This document shows, in pieces, positions 1 to 8,802 of a stretch of 64,000 nt of DNA (positions are counted from its first letter, which is position 1; each line of letters starts with the position of its first letter). The notes under the pieces were generated by a model. The model had not been told where the DNA came from. It did no database searches and saw nothing but the letters and a program-made list of their open reading frames with translations. Made by a program: the position numbers and the translations under genes. Origin of the DNA: Cryptomeria japonica (Eukaryota > Streptophyta > Pinopsida > Cupressales > Cupressaceae); contig NC_081412.1 in NCBI RefSeq assembly GCF_030272615.1, positions 479,229,157 to 479,293,156 on the forward strand, in the 5' to 3' direction.

Positions 1-386
1 TGGTGGAGGCCGACCTTGTTGTTTTTACACGTTAGGTCTTGTTCTTCGCCTTTTGATCCCTTTTTGGGCCGACCGGATCCCTTGGATCATATAAATCATT
101 GTAATTAAGCATTAGAATGTGATCAAAGGTGGTAGACAAAACATAGAAGCTAGATCTTAATATTTGAGGTCCTCGTTGTGACCTGTTCTGTAATTGAGCA
201 TGTTTTAGTAGTCTTGTGAGCCGGAAACTGTAACTCAGTTGCTACCAGTTAATTGTAATAAGTTTTCATGATATAATTCATTCAGTTCTTCATTTCCTCC
301 ATCATATCCTTGTGTTTACATTGTGTTTACTCTTGCTAACCGGTCCGGATTGATCTCTTTGAGGTCCCTCCTAACCGGTGACTACA
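1..386 (+). repeat. 3' part of an LTR (truncated by window edge)
   Basis: This stretch has no coding potential on either strand. It resembles the 3' half of the LTR-like sequence at about 43772-44579: both carry a GGCCGACC-type block, a TATA-like AT-rich box (here CATATAAATC near 88-97), a transcript-leader-like stretch, and a similar end (GACTCCTCTGAGG there, GATCTCTTTGAGG here) finishing in CA. The probable LTR end is ACTACA at 381-386. No primer site follows; G1 protease coding starts soon after. It may be a solo LTR or a piece of an element lying mostly left of the window. I judged the homology by eye, so family assignment is tentative. Confidence 0.45.
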
Positions 387-423
387 CCAAAAGGATACAT
401 CATAGATAAAAAATCCTAAAACA

Positions 424-972
424 TCAACACCACCTGCAACCTCATTTGATATTACAAATACATTGTCCCAAATGAAAGTATTAGTGGCCTTGCTTGAAAT
501 GATGAGGATCCTAGAGTATAGAAATAATACACTAGCTTTAATCTCAAATGTTCCGTGCAATTTGAATGGAACCAAGCAAGCCAAAGGGAGCAAAATGATT
601 GCTATAGAAGAAAAAGGGAAGCAAGCTCCTAAAATATATCTAGGGACTGCCATACCCGATGGTCCATCTCAATTTGATCCATTCTACTTAATGTTGTTGA
701 TAAACAATAAATTGACGAGAAATTGCATGATTGATTCTGGGGCAACCATTAATGTGATGCCTTTAGGAGTTATGAAGGAGCTTGGGCTAGAGGTTGATGA
801 TCACTATGGCAGGTTCTATGCTATGGATAACAAGTCCATCCCCATTGTAGGGGTCATGGAAGATGTGGAAATAAAAATAGCATTATATCCAGAAGCTACT
901 TATAAAATAGATATCATTGTCATAGATGTACCCTCGTACTATGGAATGTTGCTTTCAAGGCAATGGACATGA
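424..972 (+). pseudogene. G1 gypsy retropepsin (aspartic protease) relic
   Basis: This is the protease part of the oldest gypsy element in the window. The open stretch from 463 has the usual plant gypsy lead-in (QMKVLVALLEMMRILEYR) ahead of the fold. The catalytic triad is intact as DSGA, with its codons at 733-741. The flap and C-terminal hydrophobic part follow, ending near MLLSRQW (about 940-969), the family's usual LLSR-W motif. A TGA stop follows at once. No gag is visible to the left, because an LTR fragment takes its place. The enzyme would cut the Gag-Pol polyprotein. The element is dead, as shown by stops and frameshifts downstream. Family call is firm; subfamily is not. Confidence 0.85.
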
Positions 973-1077
973 CTCGTAGGAGGGAGTATCTAGTTAGAGT
1001 TATCATATGCTATAGTGACGGTGAATGGGAAGAAAGTAAGAATTGAGAGGGAGTCCAGGAATCCTCACATTATTGAA

Positions 1078-1722
1078 CATGTCAATATGGACTCGATGGT
1101 GAATTTTGTGACATAGAAGTGGGGAATTTTATTATGCAAATCACACAACCAGAACTACAAAACAACGATCCAATTAAAACCCACACTCAAAAGTACCTTG
1201 ATGGCCTTTGGGAGATGTTCTTTGATGGAGCATGTAGTGAAGATGGAAATGGGGTAGGGGTGATATTTGTTTCTCCTGGAGTTAAAACCTTTAGGTACTC
1301 CTTTTTATTATCCTTTGAATGCACTAATAACGCTGTTGAATATGAAGCCCTTCTGATTGATTTAAATTTGGCCATCAAGAACGGAATGAAACTCCTTAGA
1401 CATGTCAATATGGACTCGATGGTGAATTTTGTGACATAGAAGCGGGGAATTTTATTATACAAATCACACAACCAGAACTACAAAACAACGATCCAATTAC
1501 AACCCACACTCAAAAGTACCTTGACGATCTTTGGGAGATGTTCTTTGATGGAGCATGTAGTGAAGATGGAAATGGGGTAGGGGTGATATTTGTTTCTCCT
1601 GGAGGTAAAACCTTTAGGTACTCCTTTTTATTATCCTTTGAATGCACTAATAACGCTATTGAATATGAAGCCCTTCTGATCGATTTAAATTTGGCCATAA
1701 AAAATGGAATGAAACTCCTTAG
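1078..1722 (+). repeat. 323-bp tandem duplication inside the G1 RNase H region
   Basis: The sequence starting CATGTCAATATGG at 1078 recurs at 1401, giving two adjacent copies (1078-1400 and 1401-1722) with a 323-bp period. They differ at only a small number of bases by eye. Since 323 is not a multiple of three, the duplication breaks the frame. It copies the end of the protease-RNase H spacer plus the first half of the RNase H domain (the FFDGACSEDGNG to LAIKNGMKLL part). The second copy runs on into the rest of the domain (SVFGD). It must have arisen after the element's last functional transposition. Confidence 0.9.
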
Positions 1723-1993
1723 TGTCTTTGGAGATTGAAAGTTGGTTATTTCACAAATAAGATCCAAATACCTATCCAAAAACAAAGTACTTAAGCAATA
1801 TAAAAATGCAGTCTGGGCCTATATTGAAATATTTTATACTTTTTCTATTAGTTGGATAGACAAATCCAAAAATATTACCCCGGATTTTCTCGCCACCATA
1901 ACATTAAGACAAGATGACATCACCATGACTAACATTTCAAATGTTGAAATTAAAGCTAGGCCCTCCATTCCAGATAATATCTATAGCTGGTAG
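1119..1993 (+). pseudogene. G1 extra RNase H domain (placed before RT), partly duplicated
   Basis: This encodes an RNase H-like domain of the plant gypsy dual-RNase H type. The first copy has the FFDGA motif (Asp codon 1224-1226), the GxGVxFVSPG strand and TNNAVEYEAL (catalytic Glu). The second copy (from 1538) repeats this and continues as SVFGD, a TGA stop, then KLVISQIRSKYL and the C-terminal half (1742-1993). That half includes ISWIDKSKNITPDFLA, matching the last catalytic Asp region. It lies between protease and RT, whereas in element F the comparable second RNase H follows RT and the first RNase H. The 323-bp duplication and stops leave it non-functional. RNase H would remove RNA from the RNA-DNA hybrid. 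Confidence 0.8.
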
Positions 1994-2716
1994 GTGTTTG
2001 AGGATGATGATAACTTGTTAAAATTCTTGTAGCGCATTGATAAGTATGAATATCAAGAAATAGACTTCAATGCTTTTGTTGAAAATATTGATGGAAAGGA
2101 TATGGTCTTTGGAAAAGAAGTGGTGTAGTTAAAAAAAATAAAAAATTCCAAAAGGATTGGTAGCTTTGGAGAAGGTTTTCAATGGAAATGATGCACTAGT
2201 AAAACCCACATCTATAGAAAATGAATTTTTGGAACAGAAAAATATAGTAAGAGATCATTATCAAAAAAAGGTATACAGTGGAAAGAAGATAATTCCTAAA
2301 GTCAGGGAGATGTTAATAACTTTATTAAGTACAAACTTGTGTTTGCATGGTCCTATGAAGATTTAAAGGCTTATAGGGAAGATCTATTCCAGCATGAAAT
2401 TCCATTGAAGCTTGGTACTAAACCTTTTAGACAAAAGCAAAGACCCATAAATCCTACCCTAGAACCCAAAATGAAAGAGGAACTTATGAAGCTAAGAGAT
2501 GGGGGGATAATAAGAGCTATCATAAATTCTACGTGGGTTTTAAACTTGGTACCAGTAAGGAAAAATAATGAAGATATAAGACTCTATGTAGATTTCCAAA
2601 ATTTAAACATCTAATCACTCAAGGACAAATACACATTGCCAAATATGGACGCATTGCTACAATGGGTCAGATGATGTGAATTACTGGCTATGATGGATGG
2701 ATTTTCAGACTCTAAT
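1994..2716 (+). pseudogene. G1 spacer and first part of reverse transcriptase
   Basis: After a decayed acidic linker (stops and one frameshift near 2140), the RT lead-in is readable from 2157 (a PKGLVALEKVF-like start). It is best seen at 2339-2614, with FAWSYEDLKAY, HEIPLKLGTKPFRQKQR, and the fingers segment NLVPVRKNNEDIRLYVDFQNLN. It goes on past a stop as SLKDKYTLPNMD and LLAMMDGFS, reaching the first catalytic block just before 2716. There the A' LTR interrupts it. The next 15 or so codons (NQVKVKELEQYKATF) resume at 12186 beyond A', which proves that the two sides are one gene. Confidence 0.85.
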
Positions 2717-3708
2717 TGTTGGATTTAGTTGATCATTGCTGCTACTAGGATATGTTGTTGTCATTGATGTCAACATATTCCTGTGACCTATTCCGGTGAG
2801 TTTGGGAAGATTTTCTGATCTGGTTTTATAGTTTGGTTTTGTTGATCATTGTTTTGCAAAATCCGGTATTTCCTTCAGTATGGTCAGATCTTGTGCTGAG
2901 ACTTTGGGATATTATCTTGGATGATCTTGTGAATCTTCATTTCAGATGGTTCTTGATTTGGTGCTCCACAAGTTATTTTTCCTCGTGATAGTTGTTGATT
3001 GGTTGTGTTCTTGAGCTTCTAGATGTTGATCGATGGAGATTTGAAAAGTGTTGGTGCAGCTATTTCAGATGACTCTAACATATTTGCTGGTGTTTCCTAG
3101 TCGTGTCCTATTTGTTTTGGCAATTCACATTGATCGTTGTGTGAGTTTTGGTGATTTTTATGAACCAGTGATGATTTTCGTGTTATGCGATATTTCTAGT
3201 GGTGAAGCGTGTTGTGATTGATCTTGGCATGATTTCCGGTGGATGTGATCATTTGTGAATTTGAATTAGGTCCATGCTATGTAATGCAAATCATAATATT
3301 GGTTCGGTGGTCAATCTTTGTATCGTGCAATATAATTTTTGTAATTGTAAGTTGAGGGTTGAGGGTTTAGTCGACCTTATTATCATGGTTGATGATTTGT
3401 ATATATAGGAGAGATGCTTATGTAATTTGTGTGTTGGTATTATGTTTGCATTATCAGAGAGAGATGAATGTGCGAAGAAGGATATACCATTCAGCGAAGT
3501 GTTGAGGTGAGTTTGGTGTTGTAGAGCAGACAATTATGCTTAACTGTAATTGTCATCAGGCATTTGTAGATGCTATGATTACAGTTCATTCCTTTCGGAT
3601 TGTAGTCCTAATCATATTGTAAGTCAGTGAGACTTCCCTGAGGGTTGTAGCCTTCCAAATAAATATCTTTTGAGCAGTGAGCTCTAGGCAGTGTGCCTGA
3701 ATGCATGT

Positions 3709-4706
3709 TGTAGACACCTAAAATTAATTAAATCAATATTTAATTAATTTAAGCCTTTGAACATAATTAATTGATTTAATCGTGTTATCCTTATTCCTCT
3801 CAGAATCAATTAAATCTAATTTAATTAATCTTGTCACTATTATCCAATAATTAATTTATCAAATAAATTAATTATTCCCCTATTCTTCTAAACTCCCCTC
3901 CAATAATTATTTCCTCTAAACCCACTCAGTTAATTAATTCTAATTAATTAACCTAGTCATGTGATTCCTACAAATCACTTTTCCTAATCCCACTCAACCT
4001 AATTAATCTTTCTAGAATCTCTCATAATCATGCTTATCATTATCCCTCAATTTTTAATTCCCACTCATGTCACATCAACATTGAGTCTCTCAAAGAAATT
4101 CAAATTTCTTTGAATCCCTCAATGCATCCTTATTTTGGAATTTTTAATTCCTCATTTTGAATTCAAATTTCCTTCTCCCCCTTTTCTCAAGGAATTTTAT
4201 ATTCCTGTTTATTTTCCCAAGACACCCTTGATCCATGCCTTCTATCTCAAATCAATCTCAACCCTTCATGATCAAATCAATCTTGGCCCTCCATTGGCCT
4301 TCTCCAATCTATAAATTGGAGCCTATTCTCCTCACAAATCATCTACTTCTCATGCATTGTCATGCTGCCTGTTTCTTCTCTCATCCTCTTCTAATCCAAA
4401 TCCTCATCTATCTATCACAATCCAATCCAAATATTGATCCAACCTATCTTGTTGAGCACAAAGAGAGAAATCCACATTCACTCCATCTCTCTCCAACTCT
4501 CCATTAGTCAAACTTTGGAGCTAGCAAAGTTCGTGGAGGCAAGGAGGACAAGGAAGAGTTACTTGCAATGAGAGCTTCATGAGTATATTCCATTTACATT
4601 TTCTTGTTTTCATGATGTTCTTGTTTAATCTTTCTTGATATCTCATTTAAATGGTTTTTGGTTTTTTTGAATATTAATTATGCACTAACCATTTTAATGT
4701 GAGACA
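3709..4706 (+). repeat. Element E 5' LTR
   Basis: The 998-bp LTR runs from TGTAGACACC to GAGACA. The first 300 bp are AT-rich and full of TTAATTAA-type inverted repeats, including a 12-bp-arm palindrome at 3848-3874. Its middle carries a likely TATA box and a transcript leader with short open frames. The partner LTR at 10915-11913 is close to identical, with scattered substitutions. Confidence 0.9.
4310..4316 (+). promoter_or_regulatory. TATA box of E 5' LTR
   Basis: TATAAAT within CAATCTATAAATTGGAG. The same box occurs in the 3' LTR at 11516-11522 (ATATATAAATTG) and a TATAAATA box sits in the F LTRs. It is placed about 600 bp into the LTR with some 390 bp of R/U5 after it, which suits an LTR core promoter. 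This is inferred from motif and position only. Confidence 0.5.
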
Positions 4707-4709
4707 TTT

Positions 4710-4729
4710 TGGCACGCTTGGTGGGACCC
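4710..4729 (+). other. Primer binding site of element E
   Basis: Three bases (ttt) after the LTR end comes TGGCACGCTTGG followed by TGGGACCC. Element F has the same spacer and the near-identical TGGCACGCCCGA...GGGACCC on the minus strand at 58515-58496. This is a gypsy-type PBS, unlike the TGGTATCAGAGC-type sites of the Copia elements and of D and H. I did not assign the tRNA. Confidence 0.75.
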
Positions 4730-5756
4730 ACGTTCCTGAATCTAACGTTTATTACAATTTTTTGTGAGTGCAAGTCGCAGGTATTAGAACAGTGCGAGGG
4801 CCTGCAAATTAGTGCCACCGACTTGGGATCAACGCGACCGAAAGAATTTTCAGCACGTGTGCAGGCGCATCAGCGCGAGCGTTCCAAATTTAAATTTCTT
4901 TCCCACTTCCCTGCAGGTCAACACATCAGAACGTGTGTTTTTGAATCAGCACATCCGATTTTAATTTTTCTTTCTAATCTAACAAACTTCTTCAATTTTC
5001 ATTCCACTGCTTTTCTTGTTGGTTAACAGTCAAAATAATAATAATAAAAATATATATATCTAAGAGGAAAATTTGGTTATTTGGTTTTACAAGTTAGTCT
5101 TTTTTTTAGTACTTTCGGTTCAGCGTGAGCGACCTGCGAATAGCGTGGCCGCTCTTCTACATCCCCTCTCAAATTCAAATTTTGGGATTTTTTTGAATTT
5201 TGCTAACTCTTTTGGTCTTTTTCAGTGCATGCGCTCATGTTTTAGTGTGGGAGAAACTGTATCAGTGCGACCATTTTCAGAATCCTGCCCTCTGTAAAAA
5301 TTTAATTTTTTTTGAATTTTAAATCTAACCGCTAACTTTTGTTGCAAGTTTTTGTGTTTTAGTGCGAGCGCAGGAGTTTCAGTGCATGCGACCGATCCTG
5401 AACAATGTGATAGTTAGGTATAAATAAACAATTATGTATGTGTTTATTTTCTGTAATTTGTTTTGATTTCAACCCTCTTCAGCGCGTACGCAGGCATTTC
5501 AGCGCCTACGTAGATGCTTCAGTGCACTTGACTGCAGTTCAACGCGTGCGCTATTTCTGCAGGCCTATAGCTACATATTGCTTTTTTTTTGGTGAGTGGT
5601 GCAACTTCTTCGACTATCCAAAACTTAAAAAATACAAAAACTACCAATCCAATGGTTTTGCAGGTTGCCTAGGAGTTTCAATCAAACATTGTGTCTTTTT
5701 TTTTAACTAGGCACCTAGATCTAATTAGTGGGTAAATAAACCATTGTTTTTTGTGT

Positions 5757-6412
5757 TTGTGAAAAGCGTAAAGGTAGGAGAGTATGCTCTCATCTATTTA
5801 GATGATTAGAAATCCAGACCCTCCAAGCTTTTCATGGTTGTCGCATGTTTACCCTTAGTGGGCATGCCCTCCCGAGTTGCTCTTTGAGCTAGTGAGAGGG
5901 GAACGACCCAAGTGAGTACACTCGGACCTAGGGTTCCCAACTCACTATAATAAATAGGTCATTGAGGATGAAAGAATCAATGGTTGGGGCTATATGAGAG
6001 TTCACTCTCACATTGGGTGCTTAGTAGGATCCTAGGGATCTCAATCACGCTTGTGTGACTACTAAGTTCTTGGTGCTTCATTGGGCTATAGGCTTCAATT
6101 GCGCTTGCGCAACTACAAAGGGTAGCTCCTGATGGGAAGCCATACTAAACACCTTGTGCATAGTGGCAAAAAACCTTCTAGTCATTGGTGCAGGAGGTCG
6201 GACCTCTGAAGCCGCCCATATTTTTATGGCCCTTAGTAGAGACACAAAGTTCACCATGAGGAGTTTTCATGGGAATTGATGCTTGGCTACCTTGGAGAGG
6301 TGAGTGCCATGGAGGGGAGCCAGTGGGGTCAAGCACCTAAGTGTCTGCTCTGGGTAAGCATAGCTAGGAAACCAATTGGGATCCATTGACTATTGTCTTT
6401 TCTCACCATAAG
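5757..6412 (+). other. Leader block shared with element F
   Basis: This block aligns, by eye and almost without gaps over most of its length, with the minus strand of 57100-56465 in element F. Shared landmarks in order are: AAAAGCGTAAAGGTAGG, the hairpin motif, AGAAATCC, GGGGAACGACCCAAGTGAG, GGGGCTATATGAGAGTTCAC, GGATCCTAGAGATC-like sequence, GGTCGGACCTCTGAAG, GAGTTTTCATGGGAATTG, GGGGAGCCAGTGGGGTCAAG and GGTAAGCATAG. It has no conserved ORF, so conservation points to a cis-acting role such as RNA packaging, dimerisation or translation control. Confidence 0.8.
5778..5805 (+). promoter_or_regulatory. Paired hairpin motif in the E leader
   Basis: Two adjoining inverted repeats: GAGAG-TATG-CTCTC at 5778-5791 and TCATCTA-TT-TAGATGA at 5790-5805, with AGAAATCC close downstream. 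The same arrangement occurs four times in the F leader with differing but still complementary arms. The function is unknown; RNA dimerisation or packaging is an inference from its position. Confidence 0.6.
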
Positions 6413-6589
6413 ATATGTTGTGAAGGAGCATGAGTGTCTTTTGAGTCTAACTTCTTTTGACCATTGTGTTTTCTTTACTTGACACCTCTCGCCAAGTCCA
6501 ACCCCCACAACCAATCAATCATCCCTCTTTCCAAACTCCATGTTGTCATCATCAAATATTTAATCCATTTCTATCTATCCAAGAAATTC

Positions 6590-6965
6590 TCCAATCCCCA
6601 ATCCAATCCAAATCCAATCAAACCAAGTCCTAGTCCAAAGAGTAATCCAATCAACCAACCAATCTAATCCAATCCAATCAAGTCCTAATCCAAGGACCAA
6701 TCCAAATCCAATCAAGTCCTAATCCAAGGACCAATCTAATTCAATCCAATCCAAATCCAATCAAATCAAGTCCTAATCCAAGGACCAATCCAATCCAATT
6801 CAATCCAATCCAATCCAATCCAATCAAATCAAATTAAATCAAATCAAATCAAATCCAATCCAAATCCAATCAAATCAAGTCCTAATCGAAGGACTAATCC
6901 AATCCAATCCAATTCCAATCCAAATCAAATCTAATCCAAATCTAATCAAATCTAATCCATCAGCA
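6590..6965 (+). repeat. CCAAT-based low-complexity array
   Basis: A degenerate array of AATCC/CCAAT/AATCAA pentamers, with a longer unit marked by AAGTCCTAATCCAAGGACC, seen near 6680, 6714 and 6768 and as a variant near 6878. The plus strand is nearly free of G here. It probably grew by slippage. It lies between the conserved leader and the first E ORF. Confidence 0.8.
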
Positions 6966-7105
6966 TTCCAAGCCAAGCCCTAATCCTCATCTTCATTTAA
7001 CATCATCTTCATAATCTTTCCCCTCCAAAACATATTCATCCAATTCCAATCTAATCCTTCATTCTCAACATGACTACCTAGAATTTCAAAGCTTGGTATG
7101 AGAAG

Positions 7106-7558
7106 ATGCTCATGGAAGTTCACAAATCTTCCTACCAAGTTAATCCCATAATATCCCACTCGCCTATCATACCTTCATCCATCCCATCTCAACACATTAC
7201 ACCCAATCCCAATCTATACCATATCTCTTATCCTTCCTCTACCTTCGACAAGGGAAATCCATCTTATTCCCCATCCATATCTCCATATTATCCCTCATCC
7301 ACATACTCCTCTAGTCTAATATGTATACCTCCATCTCCCCCCCATCTACATCCCAATCCCCATCCTTCTACAATGCATTCATTACCTCTACTCCCCATCC
7401 AAATCCTTTACCCCATAGTCCTCCAATCATTAATCCTAATTCCCCAATCCATTATCCTAATCCTCCATCCAATCCCAATCCTCCATCTAATCCCAATTCT
7501 CCATCTAATCCTAATCCTCCAAAATCCATCATCCATAATCTTATCTAAGACATGCTAG
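7106..7558 (+). CDS. Element E ORF, Pro/Ser/His-rich, unknown
   Basis: A 150-codon open frame starting MLMEVHKSSYQVNP, rich in Pro, Ser, His, Ile and Leu, with no domain I recognise. A second overlapping frame (7321-7548) is also open because the plus strand has few G bases and hence few stop codons, so openness alone is weak evidence. It sits where gag would start in a related autonomous element (leader about 2.4 kb long, as in F) and ends just before the larger ORF at 7552. It may be a gag N-terminal remnant or simply low-complexity DNA. Confidence 0.3.
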   Translation: MLMEVHKSSYQVNPIISHSPIIPSSIPSQHITPNPNLYHISYPSSTFDKGNPSYSPSISPYYPSSTYSSSLICIPPSPPHLHPNPHPSTMHSLPLLPIQILYPIVLQSLILIPQSIILILHPIPILHLIPILHLILILQNPSSIILSKTC

Positions 7559-8802
7559 CAAAGGAGACAAAATCCTCACGTCAAAGCAAAGTGGCCAAGG
7601 CTCCTCAAGTCCTCCATCCACCCCAATCACCTCCACCTCAAAAAAAATCCCAATCCTCTGCACTTCATGATACCCCCATTTCCCCACCCACTCACATCAA
7701 ATCTTCCATATCCTCCTCCATCACACAATCCCCACAACTCCAAACATGCCAAAAGATTGTTCCAAAGCATGCTAGCATAAAATCCTCTCCATCTCATGAT
7801 GCATCTCCCTCTACTCCATCTAATGATGGCATTTCGTCCACTTCATCTCATGATCATATGATTCCTCTATCCAACCATTTCCCTCCATCGCATGATCCTC
7901 TTCGACCATCTCATGATACCCCTCCTAGTCAAGATCAAAGTATCCCTTCATCTCCATGTCATGATCCCAATCCATCTAAAGATCCTAATCTTCCTTCCAC
8001 ATCTCATCCCCCTCAAAATAGACCTGCATCTCATTTCCAAAAAAATAAGGGTCCTCAAGCTAATGCTGAAGATGTTGGTACATCCTCCATTCCTCTTAAA
8101 TCCAAATTTCCCTCATACAAATCAAAATCCTGTTATCCCCTGTCAACCACATCCATTTTGGGACCCTATATTCCAAATCTAAATCCTCCATTCCTTCCAT
8201 CCATCTTGGGTCCTTACATCCCTCCATCCGCCACCCTATCACCTAAAATAATCCTAAAGCAAGATCAACAAAGTCACACATCATTGAATGCCTCCCAACA
8301 CGCTCCTTCCATCATCCCACCATCCATAAAATCCTTAAGTCATTCATCCTTATACACCCATCCCATTGCTATTGGAAGCAATTTGGATGCCCAATCTAAA
8401 AAGCATAAAGCTCAAAATCCACAAAAATCAAAGGATCAACATGTCCCCTCAAAACGACATTCTCAAAACAAAAATATGATCCGAAAGAATGAAAAATCAA
8501 AACGACCACAAAGGCCCCAAAAGAAAAATTCAAGAACTATGTGGATTCCCAAAGAAGCAATGCATCCCAAAGAAAAATCAAAATTGGCATCCAAACTTGC
8601 TAGTCCAAAAGCTCCATCCATTCATAAGTCCTCCAATCCTCCATCTTTAAAATCCATTTTGGGTCCTTATGTCCCAAAATCCATCATCCCCTTTCTTCTA
8701 TTTTGGGTCCACATTTCCCAAAATCCACACTTTATCCCCCATCTAACTCAAAACACTCTCCTCCACTACTCCACCACCCTTCAAGGTGTGTGCCAATGTT
8801 GA
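7552..8802 (+). CDS. Element E large low-complexity ORF with SILGPY(I/V)P repeats
   Basis: A 416-codon frame, Ser/Pro/His/Lys-rich, with no membrane segment or enzyme motif. An N-terminal region of SHD-x-x-P-type repeats (about residues 80-160) is followed by the octapeptide SILGPYIP at 8152 and 8200 and SILGPYVP near 8653. A fourth, frame-shifted DNA copy lies near 8695. A basic segment (KRPQRPQKKNSR) lies between them. Its placement after a long leader suggests a gag-like or accessory role, but nothing shows this directly. G-poor composition makes chance openness possible; the repeated in-frame octapeptide argues mildly for real coding history. Confidence 0.4.
   Translation: MLAKETKSSRQSKVAKAPQVLHPPQSPPPQKKSQSSALHDTPISPPTHIKSSISSSITQSPQLQTCQKIVPKHASIKSSPSHDASPSTPSNDGISSTSSHDHMIPLSNHFPPSHDPLRPSHDTPPSQDQSIPSSPCHDPNPSKDPNLPSTSHPPQNRPASHFQKNKGPQANAEDVGTSSIPLKSKFPSYKSKSCYPLSTTSILGPYIPNLNPPFLPSILGPYIPPSATLSPKIILKQDQQSHTSLNASQHAPSIIPPSIKSLSHSSLYTHPIAIGSNLDAQSKKHKAQNPQKSKDQHVPSKRHSQNKNMIRKNEKSKRPQRPQKKNSRTMWIPKEAMHPKEKSKLASKLASPKAPSIHKSSNPPSLKSILGPYVPKSIIPFLLFWVHISQNPHFIPHLTQNTLLHYSTTLQGVCQC

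Larger units (their letters stand above)
4730..7105 (+). other. Long untranslated leader of element E
   Basis: About 2.4 kb without a convincing gene. Positions 4800-5560 carry many scattered short motifs of the form CAGTGCGAGCG, CAGCGCGTACG and CAGCGCCTACG, making islands of CpG in otherwise AT-rich DNA. From 5757 to about 6412 it matches the leader of element F, including a hairpin motif at 5778-5805 and a GGTAAGC splice-donor-like site at 6353-6359. From 6590 it becomes a CCAAT-rich repeat. Short open frames here (for example 4709-5026) look incidental. Confidence 0.7.
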
